A stretch of 11,758 nucleotides of DNA from Brevundimonas sp. UBA986 (GTDB taxonomy: Bacteria; Pseudomonadota; Alphaproteobacteria; Caulobacterales; Caulobacteraceae): contig DBBK01000162.1 of NCBI GenBank assembly GCA_002292165.1, forward strand, positions 1-11,758, read 5' to 3'. The notes below the pieces were generated by a model. That model was given only the letters and a program-made list of their open reading frames with translations, was not told the origin of the DNA and searched no databases. Both the position numbers and the translations under genes were made by a program. The number at the start of each line of letters is the position of its first letter. The stretch's first letter is position 1. Shown here in pieces: positions 1 through 7,833 of the stretch.

Positions 1-260
1 CGTTGTCGCCCGGCAGGCGGCCGCGCGCGTCGCCGCCCCCTTCCAGCGTCATGATGTTCATCCAGCGATCGCGTTCGTAGGGGCTGATCCAGACCGTCAC
101 CGGTCGAAATCGGCAGACCAGGGTCCAGGACGCGCCCTGGGGCGCGGCGACGGACCAGTGAAGCCCCTGATAGGCGTCCTTGCCCACATGGGTCTGGGCC
201 GGCGCCCCCGCGGCCGAAGCCATCGTCATCGCCACCGCCAAGACAAGTCCTCGCCCCATG
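1..260 (-). CDS. Secreted hypothetical protein, C-terminus cut by window edge
   Basis: An open frame runs from ATG at 260 to the left edge with no stop, giving 86 visible residues. The N-terminus (MGRGLVLAVAMTMASAAGAPAQ) looks like a cleavable signal peptide with cleavage near Ala21-Gln22, so export to the periplasm is likely. The visible mature part is rich in Trp, Arg and Gly, has a single Cys near residue 49, and matches no family I recognise. The start lies 37 nt after the secF stop on the same strand, so the gene may be a last member of the yajC-secD-secF transcript. A purine-rich G stretch just upstream could serve as ribosome binding site. Codon use agrees with the neighbours. Function unknown. 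Confidence 0.6.
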
Positions 261-263
261 ATC

Positions 264-283
264 CCCGCCCCCGTTTCCGGGGA
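264..283 (-). promoter_or_regulatory. Small hairpin over the ribosome binding site of the partial gene
   Basis: On the minus strand, positions 283-270 read CCCCG-GAAA-CGGGG, a 5-bp stem with a GAAA tetraloop, followed by a second G run at 267-264 just before the ATG at 260. The 3' arm contains the G-rich stretch at normal Shine-Dalgarno distance. There is no T tract, so this is not an intrinsic terminator. It could modulate translation of the downstream gene, or be chance in GC-rich DNA. Confidence 0.25.
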
Positions 284-297
284 TGAGGATGCCCTGA

Positions 298-1278
298 TCA
301 GGGCCGGCTGGCCATGCCCAGCTTGATCGGCTTGGCTTCTTCGGTTCCGCCGCGCTTGACGCCCCACAGAAGGATGATCGGCGCGCCGACATAGATCGAC
401 GAATAGGTGCCGATGATGATGCCGAACATCAGGGCGATGGAGAAGCCGAACAGGGCCTCGCCGCCGAAGATCGCCAGGGCCGCCAGCACCATGACGGCGG
501 TCACGCCGGTGATGATGGTCCGGGTCAGGGTCTCGTTCAGCGACAGATCGATCACGTCGCGCAGCGGCAGGGTCTTGTACTTGCGCAGGTTCTCGCGAAG
601 GCGGTCGAAGACGACGACGGTGTCGTTCATCGAATAGCCGATGACGGTCAGGATGGCCGCGACCATGTTCAGGCTGAACTCGAGACGCAGCAGGACGATC
701 AGGCCGAAGGTCAGGATCACGTCGTGCAGCAGGCCGGCGACGGCGCCGAAGCCGAACTGCGGCTCGAACCGGAACCAGATGTAGGCGAACATCAGGGCGA
801 TGGCGACGCCCAGGGCCAGCAGGCCCGAGGTGAACAGCTCGCCCGAGACCTTGGAGCCGACGACGCTGACGCCCGAATAGGCCACCTGGCCGGTGGCGGC
901 GGTGATGGCCGTCTCGACCTCATTGACCACCTGGGTCTGGTCCTTGCCGTCCGGCACCTGGAACTTGACGATCGCGGTGGAGCCATCCTGGACGTTGGTG
1001 TCCAGACGCGCGATGCCCTGAACCTGGACGTCGCCGAGGCTCAGCTTGGATACGGCGTCGCGCACCTCTTCCAGCTGGATCACCTGGCCGGCGGGCTTGG
1101 ACACTTCCAGCGACGCGCCGCCGCGGAAGTCGATGCCCATGTTCAGGCCCGGAACGAAGCAGCCGACGATGGAAGCGACGCACAGCACGACCGACAGGAC
1201 GGCGGCGTAGCGGGCGTATTTGACGAAGTGCAGATTGGTCTTCTGCGGCAGGACCTTGATCAGGGGCCACCAGGTCAT
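298..1278 (-). CDS. secF: Protein translocase subunit SecF
   Basis: SecF is the smaller partner of SecD. Together they form a proton-driven inner-membrane complex that assists SecYEG/SecA in the late steps of protein export. The 326-residue product has a first membrane segment at about residues 24-45, the hallmark GIDFRGG at 48-54 opening the periplasmic P1 region, the VGSKVSGEL segment near 140-148, and a C-terminal bundle of five membrane helices from about 150. The Asp219 and Asp225 region (NDTVVVFDRLREN) is the conserved TM4 motif of the family. Length is normal for a separate SecF. Its ATG overlaps the secD stop by 4 nt (ATGA), which predicts translational coupling and equal synthesis; a GGAG lies about 8 nt before the start, inside the end of secD. 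Confidence 0.97.
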   Translation of the reverse strand: MTWWPLIKVLPQKTNLHFVKYARYAAVLSVVLCVASIVGCFVPGLNMGIDFRGGASLEVSKPAGQVIQLEEVRDAVSKLSLGDVQVQGIARLDTNVQDGSTAIVKFQVPDGKDQTQVVNEVETAITAATGQVAYSGVSVVGSKVSGELFTSGLLALGVAIALMFAYIWFRFEPQFGFGAVAGLLHDVILTFGLIVLLRLEFSLNMVAAILTVIGYSMNDTVVVFDRLRENLRKYKTLPLRDVIDLSLNETLTRTIITGVTAVMVLAALAIFGGEALFGFSIALMFGIIIGTYSSIYVGAPIILLWGVKRGGTEEAKPIKLGMASRP

Positions 1279-2888
1279 CGGACAGTCTCCGCGTCGGCGA
1301 TCGGCAGTTTCTTGGGCTTGGCGACCTTCAGCCAGTAGGCCAGCAGCACCTGGGCGACGAGCACCGAAGAGAAGACCGAGGTGAACACCCCGATGGTCAG
1401 GGTCCAGGCGAAGCCGCGCACCGGGCCGGCGCCGAAGATGAACATGATGGCAGCGGCGACCAGGGTGGTCAGGTTGGCGTCGACGATGGTGCCCATGGCC
1501 TTGTTGAAGCCGGCGTCCATGGAGGCGATGACCGACCGGCCCGCCCGGGCTTCGTCACGCATCCGCTCATAGATCAGCACGTTGGCGTCGACGGCCACGG
1601 CGAAGGTCAGCACAAGCCCCGCGATCCCCGGCAGGGTCAGCGACGCCTGGGTCAGGGACATGGCGGCGATGATCAATAGGCCGTTCAGGAGCAGGCCGAT
1701 CACCGACACCCCGCCGAACAGCAGGCCATAGGCGCCCAGCATGAAGATCACGATGATGGCGAAGCCGATGATCGTGGAGACCTTGCCCTTCTGGACCGCG
1801 TCGGCGCCCAGTTCGGCGGTGACGGTCCGGCGTTCCTCGACCTTCAGCGGGGCCGGCAGGGCGCCGCCGTTGAGCAGGTTGACCATCTCGGACGCCTCGG
1901 CGATCGAGAAGCGGCCCTGGATGATGCCCGAGCCGTTCGGAATGGTGGAGTTGATGCGCGGGGCCGAGATGACCTTGCCGTCCAGGATGATGGCGAAGCG
2001 CTTGCCGATGTTCTCGCTGGCGGTGGCCTGGGCGAAGCGCTGGGCGCCGACCCCGTCGAAGCGGAAGCCGATGGCGGTCTGGCCGTTCTGGTCGGTGGTC
2101 ACGTCGGCGTGGGTCAGCTGTTCGCCGGACACCAGGACGCGGCGCTTGATCAGGATCGGGGTGACCCCGTCCTCGTCCATCATCAGGACGGCGTCGGGCG
2201 GCACGGCGCCGGCGACGGCCTGCTGGACCGAGTTTTCGCTGTCGACCATCTGGAAGGTCAGCTGGGCCGTCTGGCCGATGACGCGTTCCAGGGCGGCGGG
2301 ATCACTCTCGCCCGGGGCCTGGACCACGATGCGGTTCGAGCCCTGACGGGTGATCGCGGGCTCCTTGGTGCCCAGGCTATCGATCCGGCGGCGCACGACC
2401 TCGATCGACTGGTCGACGGCGGTGGCGCCCATGCTGTCCAGCGTCTGCTGGGTGAAGGCGAAGCGCAGACGGCCATTGCCCTCGCGGGTCACGGCGCGCT
2501 CGACGACGCCCTGCTGGTTCGCCCCGCCGACGAGGCGACGCAGGGCCTGATAGGCGGCTTCGTTCTGGCTCTGATCGGCCAGGGTGATGACCACCCCACC
2601 CTCTTCACGCTGGGTCGAGGCCACGTTGATCCCGGAGTCGCGCATCGTCACGCGGACGTCCTCGGCCAGGTTGTCGACCCGCTTGGCGCGCATCGCCGGC
2701 ACGTCGACTTCCAGCAGCAGATAGGAGCCGCCCTGCAGGTCGAGACCCAGGTTCAGCGCGCTCTTGGGCACGAAGCCCGGGAGCTTGGCCCGTTGTTCGG
2801 GCGTCAGGACGTTCGGGAACGCCAGCAGCAGCCCGAAGACGAGCGACAATGCGAGAAGAACGACCTTCCAGCGCGAAAGCTGAATCAT
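1275..2888 (-). CDS. secD: Protein translocase subunit SecD
   Basis: SecD is the larger subunit of the SecDF export motor in the inner membrane. The 537-residue product has an N-terminal membrane anchor (about 8-25), the family motif GLDLQGG at 48-54, a long periplasmic P1 domain to about residue 350, and a C-terminal six-helix bundle from about 370 to 520. Asp434 in AVAVDANVLIYERMRDE matches the essential TM4 aspartate of the family that takes part in proton transfer. It is shorter than the 615 residues of E. coli SecD, the difference lying in the periplasmic region, which is common outside Gammaproteobacteria. It lies 35 nt after yajC and overlaps secF by 4 nt, so yajC-secD-secF is one operon. 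The Shine-Dalgarno is weak (GGAT), but the start fits the membrane anchor. Confidence 0.97.
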   Translation of the reverse strand: MIQLSRWKVVLLALSLVFGLLLAFPNVLTPEQRAKLPGFVPKSALNLGLDLQGGSYLLLEVDVPAMRAKRVDNLAEDVRVTMRDSGINVASTQREEGGVVITLADQSQNEAAYQALRRLVGGANQQGVVERAVTREGNGRLRFAFTQQTLDSMGATAVDQSIEVVRRRIDSLGTKEPAITRQGSNRIVVQAPGESDPAALERVIGQTAQLTFQMVDSENSVQQAVAGAVPPDAVLMMDEDGVTPILIKRRVLVSGEQLTHADVTTDQNGQTAIGFRFDGVGAQRFAQATASENIGKRFAIILDGKVISAPRINSTIPNGSGIIQGRFSIAEASEMVNLLNGGALPAPLKVEERRTVTAELGADAVQKGKVSTIIGFAIIVIFMLGAYGLLFGGVSVIGLLLNGLLIIAAMSLTQASLTLPGIAGLVLTFAVAVDANVLIYERMRDEARAGRSVIASMDAGFNKAMGTIVDANLTTLVAAAIMFIFGAGPVRGFAWTLTIGVFTSVFSSVLVAQVLLAYWLKVAKPKKLPIADAETVR

Positions 2889-2923
2889 GGGAATCGATTA
2901 TCCGTTGCGGCGACGCGAGGCGT

Positions 2924-3253
2924 TCAGCCCTTGGAGATGGCTTTGGTGTCGTTTGCGGCGACGGCGGTGCGGTTGCGCACCTCGGCGATCATGCCCTTCA
3001 CGACGCGAATGTTGACGCTCGGGGCGATCTCGACATTGACCTCGGCGTCTTCGACGCGGGTCACCTTGCCGATCACGCCGGACGACAGGACGACGGTGTC
3101 GCCGCGCTTCACGGCCGAGATCAGGGCCGCATGCTCCTTGGCCTTCTTCTGCTGCGGACGGATGAGCAGGAAGTAGAACATCACGAAGATCGCGACGAAC
3201 GGCAGGAAGGTCACGACCTGGGCCATCAGGCCGCCAGCTTCACCAGTAGGCAT
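2924..3253 (-). CDS. yajC: Preprotein translocase subunit YajC
   Basis: YajC is a small inner-membrane protein that associates with SecDF and the Sec holotranslocon. The product is 109 residues from ATG at 3253. It has one hydrophobic helix at about residues 10-30 (VVTFLPFVAIFVMFYFLLI), followed at once by the family signature RPQQKKAKEH and a soluble beta-rich tail with GDTVVLSSGVIGKV. A TTG at 3259 in the same frame is possible, but GGGGA at 3263-3267 lies 9 nt before the ATG and only 3 nt before the TTG, so ATG is preferred. It is first in the yajC-secD-secF operon, and a promoter candidate lies about 60-90 nt upstream. Confidence 0.95.
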   Translation of the reverse strand: MPTGEAGGLMAQVVTFLPFVAIFVMFYFLLIRPQQKKAKEHAALISAVKRGDTVVLSSGVIGKVTRVEDAEVNVEIAPSVNIRVVKGMIAEVRNRTAVAANDTKAISKG

Positions 3254-3313
3254 ATTCAATAGTCCCCGACGCGGGCGGGCCTCTGTCGGGCGCCCTTTGA
3301 AAACGAGGCGCGG

Positions 3314-3342
3314 AACCTAGGGCCGGTCGCCCCAAGATGCAA
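3314..3342 (-). promoter_or_regulatory. Probable sigma-73-type promoter of yajC-secD-secF
   Basis: On the minus strand TTGCAT (3342-3337) is separated by 17 nt from TAGGTT (3319-3314), in the context CCTAGGTTC, which resembles the alphaproteobacterial -10 consensus GCTAnAwC. Transcription would start near 3307, giving a leader of about 54 nt to the yajC ATG. This fits the 115-nt gap after the NlpD-like gene, in which I see no terminator, so read-through from upstream is also possible. Confidence 0.45.
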
Positions 3343-3374
3343 CGCGACGTTTAAGCCAAGACGCCTTTGCTGCG

Positions 3375-4577
3375 TCAGCGCGGCAACACCGTCAGGGGAT
3401 CGATGGCCACCGGCTCGTCGCCCTGCATGCGCCGGGTCTCGAAATGCATCGACGGACGGCCGTCGCCGGCGGTCAGGCCGACGGTGCCGATCTGCTGACC
3501 GGCGCGCACATCGGCGCCGTCCTCGACCGTCGCGGAACCCAGGTGGCCGTAGACAGTGCGCCAGCCGTCGCGGTGGACGATCAGCACCGTCAGCCCCTGC
3601 CCGACCAGGGCGTCGCCGACATAGGCCACGCGTCCGGCGGCCGAGGCGACCACGGGGGCGCCGGCCGAGGCGCCGATGTTCACCCCATTGTTGCGCTCGC
3701 CCATGCTGACCGGGCCGAAGCGCCGCACGATGTCGCCGCGCACGGGCCATTGCAGGCCGATATTGCCCGCGACGGGCGCGGAGGGCGCCGTCGAAAGGGG
3801 AGCCTGGGCAGGGACCTGGGCCGGCGGACGGATCGGACCGGTCGGGACCGGCGTCACGGGCGGGCGGGCCGGCGGCAAGGCGGCGTTGCCCGCGGGCGGG
3901 GTCGGCGGCGGCGGCACGGCGCCCGCGCGCGGCACCGTCACCCCGACCGGCGCGGGACCGGTGGCGTAGGGGTCAGGACCGGTGTCGACGGCGTTGTCGG
4001 GCAGGACGATGCGCTGGCCGCTATTGATCTGGGCGCGCGGCCCAAGGTCGTTCAGGTCGATCAGGGTCTGGACCGGGGTCTGGAACCGCCGCCCCACGCC
4101 CGAAATCGTATCCCCCGGCTGGATCACATAGGCGACCGCCCCGCCCGTCACCGGCGCGCGCGGCGTGCCGGGCGGATTATAGCTGGGCGGGCTGTAGTTC
4201 GGCTCAGGCAGGGTCGAGCTCGGATAGTTGTTGCTGGGCTGCGAGGGCCGGCCGGGCGCCGTCGCCGGGCCGCCGTTCAGCGAACTGGTCACCGCCGCAG
4301 GCGGCAGGCCGCCGCCGTCGATGCTCTCGATCGGCGCCCGCGCGGGCGGCGGCGCCTCATTGGCGACCACGGCGCCCGGATAGGGCTGGCCCGGCTGTCC
4401 CGGATAGACGGGGGCGTTTGGATAGGGATTGGCGGTCGGCGGCACATTGGCCACCGCGTGCGGCTGGTCGGCGCGCGTCGAATAGCGGGGCTCGGTCGGA
4501 TAGCTGGCGCAGGCCGTTACCGTCAGGGCCGCGCCCGCGACCACCAGACCCCGGGTCCAGCCGCTCAATCCGCTCAT
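3375..4577 (-). CDS. nlpD: NlpD-like LysM/LytM (M23) lipoprotein, degenerate active site
   Basis: This is a 400-residue envelope lipoprotein. The N-terminus ends in a lipobox (VTAC, Cys23) followed by Ala, not Asp, so the outer membrane is the likely destination. A Pro/Asn/Tyr-rich linker (24-145) leads to one LysM domain (about 149-193, YVIQPGDTISGVGRRF...) that should bind peptidoglycan, a second Pro/Ala-rich linker (200-262), and a C-terminal LytM/M23 domain (about 274-380). In active M23 enzymes zinc is held by HxGxD and by the second His of HxH. Here the first motif is NNGVN (Asn296, Asn300), and the first His of HxH is Ser376, while His345 (YGHL) and His378 (MHFE) remain. Such domains in NlpD and EnvC do not cut peptidoglycan but activate cell-division amidases, and I infer the same role here. 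The position after surE-pcm matches enterobacterial nlpD. GGAGAG sits 4 nt before the ATG. Annotation pipelines may call it an M23 peptidase. Confidence 0.88.
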   Translation of the reverse strand: MSGLSGWTRGLVVAGAALTVTACASYPTEPRYSTRADQPHAVANVPPTANPYPNAPVYPGQPGQPYPGAVVANEAPPPARAPIESIDGGGLPPAAVTSSLNGGPATAPGRPSQPSNNYPSSTLPEPNYSPPSYNPPGTPRAPVTGGAVAYVIQPGDTISGVGRRFQTPVQTLIDLNDLGPRAQINSGQRIVLPDNAVDTGPDPYATGPAPVGVTVPRAGAVPPPPTPPAGNAALPPARPPVTPVPTGPIRPPAQVPAQAPLSTAPSAPVAGNIGLQWPVRGDIVRRFGPVSMGERNNGVNIGASAGAPVVASAAGRVAYVGDALVGQGLTVLIVHRDGWRTVYGHLGSATVEDGADVRAGQQIGTVGLTAGDGRPSMHFETRRMQGDEPVAIDPLTVLPR

Positions 4578-4695
4578 CGCGCTCTCCAGATTATCCGGTC
4601 TCGAATCCCGACCAGATGTGCCCGCCGTTCACCATAAGCCAAGCCGCCAAACCCGGCGAAAGTGGGGAGCGAAGGTTAATGGCGGGGAGAAAGCG

Positions 4696-5340
4696 TCACC
4701 CCTCCTTCGCCGTCCCCTCGACCAGGGGCACGAACCGGACCTCGCGCAGGCTTTCGCGATGGAAGCTGCCGTCGGGCTGGCCGGTGTAGCGGTGCAGCAT
4801 CTGGACCGAGGTCCGGCCCACGGGGCAGACCAGAATCCCGCCCGGTTTCAGCTGCTTGAGCAGTTCGGTCGGCTCGGTCGGAGAGGCCGCCGTGACCATG
4901 ATCCGGTCGAAGGGCGCCTGCTGCGGCCAGCCCAGGCCGCCGTCGGAGTGCTGGGTGATGACGTTGTCGATCTCGAGCTGGCGCAGCTTGGCCTCGGCCT
5001 CGACCAGCAGGCTGCGGTAGCGTTCAACGGTATAGACATACCGCGCCAGCCGGCTCAGCACGGCGCACTGATAGCCGCTGCCCGTGCCGATCTCCAGCAC
5101 CCGGTGGCGCGGCTGGACGTCCAGCGCCTGGGTCATCAGGCCGACGATATAGGGCTGGGAAATCGTCTGGGCGCAGTCGATCGGCAGGGCCTGATCCTCC
5201 CAGGCCTGATCGAGGAATTTCTCGTGCACGAAGACGGCGCGGTCGATGGACTCCATCGCCCCCAGCACGCGCGGATCCGTCACCCCCTGCTGACGCAGGC
5301 TCAGGATCAGTCGGCCCGCGCGGTCGTCCCTCAGGTTCAT
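4696..5340 (-). CDS. pcm: Protein-L-isoaspartate O-methyltransferase
   Basis: Pcm transfers a methyl group from S-adenosylmethionine to isoaspartyl residues formed by ageing of Asp and Asn, which starts their repair; it acts in the cytoplasm. The 214-residue product is of normal length (E. coli about 208). It shows the family loop QTISQPYIVGLMT at 58-70, SAM-binding motif I VLEIGTGSGYQ at 81-91, an acidic post-I region (VYTVERY), and GGILVCPVG near the end of the fold. The frame could be extended upstream inside surE, but ATG at 5340 overlaps the surE stop as ATGA and matches the family N-terminus. No strong Shine-Dalgarno is seen, so translation is probably coupled to surE. Confidence 0.95.
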   Translation of the reverse strand: MNLRDDRAGRLILSLRQQGVTDPRVLGAMESIDRAVFVHEKFLDQAWEDQALPIDCAQTISQPYIVGLMTQALDVQPRHRVLEIGTGSGYQCAVLSRLARYVYTVERYRSLLVEAEAKLRQLEIDNVITQHSDGGLGWPQQAPFDRIMVTAASPTEPTELLKQLKPGGILVCPVGRTSVQMLHRYTGQPDGSFHRESLREVRFVPLVEGTAKEG

Positions 5341-6125
5341 TCGGCCGCCAGAACCTTCGGCGGCACCCCGCCCAGCACGCCCTTCAGGTCGTTGACGCTG
5401 GCGCGGTGGGTCAGGTCGATATGCAGGGGGGTGACCGAGATCTTCCCGTCGTCCATGGCGCGCAGGTCGGTGCCCGGCGCATGGTCCTGTTTGGCGCCCC
5501 GGAAGCTCATCCAGTAGTAGTCGCGGCCGCGCAGGTCGGTGCGCTTGACCGGATGCATCTCGCCGATCTGGCGGAAGCCCTGCACCGTCACCTCGACCTC
5601 GGTCACCTGCTCCGGCGGGCGCGCCGGGAAGTTCAGGTTCATCACCACCCCCGGCCGCCACTCCTGGGCCAGGAGGGTCGAGATGATGGCCGGGGCGAAG
5701 GCCTCGCAGGTTTCCCAGTGGGCCGTCACCTCGTCATGGAACCGGTCCAGCGATTGCGACAGGGCGATGGAGCGGACGCCATAGGCCATGCCCTGCAACG
5801 CGCCGGCCACCGTGCCGGAGTAGGAGCAGTCCTCCCCGACATTGTGGCCCCGGTTAACGCCGGACAGCACCAGATCAGGCTTTTCGTCCATCAGGTCGAA
5901 GGCGAGAACGACGCAGTCGGTCGGGGTCCCCGTCACCGAAAACCGCTTGTCGCCCAGACGGTTGACACGCAGGGGCTCGGTCAGGGTGATGCCCCGGCCC
6001 TTGCCCGACTGCTCCGTCGCGGGCGCGACCACCCACACGTCGTCCGTGAACGTCCGCGCGATCCGCTCCAGAGCCGCCAGGCCCTCGGCCTCGATCCCGT
6101 CGTCGTTGGTCAGCAGTATCCTCAT
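5337..6125 (-). CDS. surE: 5'/3'-nucleotidase SurE
   Basis: SurE is a divalent-metal-dependent phosphatase acting on nucleoside monophosphates (and, in some species, short polyphosphate), linked to stationary-phase survival. The product is 262 residues and starts with the near-universal MRILLTNDDG. The metal ligands are present: Asp8 and Asp9, Ser40 (in ATEQSGKGRGITL) and Asn91 (LSGVNRGHNVGED). The SYSGTVAGA segment that follows is also typical. The reading frame stays open for 54 nt upstream of this ATG, but the family N-terminus fixes the start at 6125. It overlaps the preceding small gene by 4 nt (ATGA) and overlaps pcm in the same way, so all three should be co-translated. Confidence 0.96.
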   Translation of the reverse strand: MRILLTNDDGIEAEGLAALERIARTFTDDVWVVAPATEQSGKGRGITLTEPLRVNRLGDKRFSVTGTPTDCVVLAFDLMDEKPDLVLSGVNRGHNVGEDCSYSGTVAGALQGMAYGVRSIALSQSLDRFHDEVTAHWETCEAFAPAIISTLLAQEWRPGVVMNLNFPARPPEQVTEVEVTVQGFRQIGEMHPVKRTDLRGRDYYWMSFRGAKQDHAPGTDLRAMDDGKISVTPLHIDLTHRASVNDLKGVLGGVPPKVLAAE

Positions 6126-6514
6126 CCGCCGCGCAGCACCCGCACGCTGTCGGCCGCGATGACATAGTCGCCACGGCATTCATTGGTGATGCGCGAGCCC
6201 GCGTGATCCAGCGAGGTCGGGGAATCGCGATCGGCCCAGGCCACGGCCTTGCCGGTGAAGGTCACCTTCTGGCCCGAGATGTCGGCCGACGACCGCTGCA
6301 GGTCGCGCGGCAGGGCGCCGGAGACGCAGGGGCGCGAGAAGGGCTGCGCCAGCGCGCGCTGCTCGGAATAGAGTTCGAACTCCCCGCCCGTCACCTTGAC
6401 CCAGCCGGTGAAGCTGGTGGCGGACGGGTCGACGGCGTTCGACGACTGGGCGGTAGCGGCGCCCGCGAACACGGAGGCGGCGATCAGGGCGGCGGTGACG
6501 GCGATGCGGGTCAT
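6122..6514 (-). CDS. Small exported protein of unknown function
   Basis: The product is 130 residues with a clear Sec signal peptide (MTRIAVTAALIAASVFAGAATAQ, probable cleavage after ATA or AQ near 22-23), so it should be periplasmic. The mature part of about 107 residues has no membrane segment and two cysteines, Cys63 (RPCVSG) and Cys113 (NECRGD), which could form a disulfide. Two similar stretches, FTGWVKV and FTGKAVAW, suggest a small beta-rich fold, perhaps a barrel; that is inference only. I recognise no family. It starts 3 nt after the serS stop, with GGAG 8 nt before its ATG inside the last codons of serS, and overlaps surE by 4 nt. The tight packing supports a real gene expressed with both. 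Confidence 0.85.
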   Translation of the reverse strand: MTRIAVTAALIAASVFAGAATAQSSNAVDPSATSFTGWVKVTGGEFELYSEQRALAQPFSRPCVSGALPRDLQRSSADISGQKVTFTGKAVAWADRDSPTSLDHAGSRITNECRGDYVIAADSVRVLRGG

Positions 6515-6517
6515 GGC

Positions 6518-7804
6518 TCAGGCTCCGATGTGGGTCAGACCACCCATATAGGGCTGCAGGGCGGCCGGGACAGCGATACGGCCGTCCTCGTCCTGATAGT
6601 TCTCCATGATGGCGACAAGAGTGCGACCGACGGCCAGACCCGAGCCGTTCAGCGTATGGACGAACTCGGTCTTCTTCTCGCCCGCGCGCTTGAACCGGGC
6701 GTCCATGCGCCGCGCCTGGAAGTCCCCGCAGTTGGAGCAGGAGCTGATCTCGCGATAGGTGTCCTGCGACGGCAGCCAGACCTCGAGGTCGAACGTCTTG
6801 CGGGCCGTGAAGCCCATGTCGCCCTTGCACAGCAGCATCCGGCGATAGGGCAGCTCCAGCTTCTGCAGCACCGCCTCGGCGCAGCCGGTCATCCGCTCGT
6901 GCTCGGCGTCCGAGTCCTCGGGCCGGGCGATGGAAACCATCTCGACCTTGGTGAACTGGTGCTGGCGGATCAGGCCGCGCGTATCGCGCCCCGCCGACCC
7001 CGCCTCGGCCCGGAAACAGGGCGTCAGGGCCGTCAGCCGCATCGGCGTCGCGATCTCCGCCTCATCGAGGATCTGCTCGCGCATGAGGTTGGTCAGGGAG
7101 ACCTCGGCGGTGGGGATGAGGAAGTGGTCGCCCGCGCGGAAAAGATCTTCCTCGAACTTCGGCAACTGCCCGGTGCCGAACATCGCCTCGTCTTTGACCA
7201 TGAAGGGCGGGTTCACCTCCAGATAGCCGTGCTGGTCCGTCTGGATGTCCAGCATGAACTGGCCCACGGCGCGTTCCAACCGGGCCAGCTGGCCCTTGAG
7301 CACGGCGAAGCGCGCGCCCGACATGCGGGCGGCGGCCTCGAAGTCCAGCATCTTCAGGGCCTCGCCGAGGTCGGCGTGGTCCTTCTTCGGCCCCGTGCGG
7401 CGCGGCTCGCCCCACTTGGAGACCTCGACGTTTCCGGCCTCGTCCTCGCCGTCCGGCACGCCCTCGGCGGCCAGGTTCTGCTCGCGGGCCAGGATGTCGC
7501 GCAGCTTCGCCCCGACCGTCTTCTCGGTCTCTTCGAAGCCGGCGATCTCGCCCTTCAGGCTCTCGACCTCGGCCTTCAGCCGGTCGGCCTCGGCCATGTC
7601 CTTCCTGCCCATGGCGGCGCCGATCAGCTTGGACGCCGCATTGCGCTTCGCCAGCGCGTCCTGCCCGGCCGTCTGGGCCGCGCGCAGCTCGACGTCCAGC
7701 TTCAGTATCTCGGCGACGATCTCCGCGGCATTGTCCACGCCGCGCGACGACCAGCCGGCCACATAGGCGTCCGGATTGTCGCGAAGGGCTCGGATATCAT
7801 GCAT
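6518..7804 (-). CDS. serS: Seryl-tRNA synthetase
   Basis: SerRS charges tRNA-Ser (and tRNA-Sec where present) with serine in the cytoplasm. The 428-residue class II synthetase has an N-terminal helical hairpin (about 25-110, rich in Lys, Glu, Ala and Leu) that binds the long variable arm of the tRNA. The catalytic core follows: motif 1 around YLEVNPPFMV (194-203), the TAE serine loop at 232-234, motif 2 with FRAEAGSAGRDTRGLIRQHQ (264-283), REISSCSNCGDFQARR (351-366), and motif 3 with NGSGLAVGRTLVAIMENYQ (386-404). Length and motifs are complete. It is the first gene of a tight group with the small exported protein, surE and pcm. The ATG at 7804 gives the family N-terminus MHDIRALRDNPD. No convincing promoter was found, but two palindromes lie 30-80 nt upstream. 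Confidence 0.97.
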   Translation of the reverse strand: MHDIRALRDNPDAYVAGWSSRGVDNAAEIVAEILKLDVELRAAQTAGQDALAKRNAASKLIGAAMGRKDMAEADRLKAEVESLKGEIAGFEETEKTVGAKLRDILAREQNLAAEGVPDGEDEAGNVEVSKWGEPRRTGPKKDHADLGEALKMLDFEAAARMSGARFAVLKGQLARLERAVGQFMLDIQTDQHGYLEVNPPFMVKDEAMFGTGQLPKFEEDLFRAGDHFLIPTAEVSLTNLMREQILDEAEIATPMRLTALTPCFRAEAGSAGRDTRGLIRQHQFTKVEMVSIARPEDSDAEHERMTGCAEAVLQKLELPYRRMLLCKGDMGFTARKTFDLEVWLPSQDTYREISSCSNCGDFQARRMDARFKRAGEKKTEFVHTLNGSGLAVGRTLVAIMENYQDEDGRIAVPAALQPYMGGLTHIGA

Positions 7805-7833
7805 GGCGGCGTCGTTTCAGCTCGGCGTTTCAG

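Noticed and set aside
2109..3176. 355-codon plus-strand open frame opposite secD and yajC
   Set aside because: Antisense shadow of conserved sec genes, with His/Asp/Gly-rich composition and no domain.
3444..4637. 397-codon plus-strand open frame opposite the NlpD-like gene
   Set aside because: Arginine-rich antisense translation of Pro/Ala-rich coding sequence; no domain or plausible start context.
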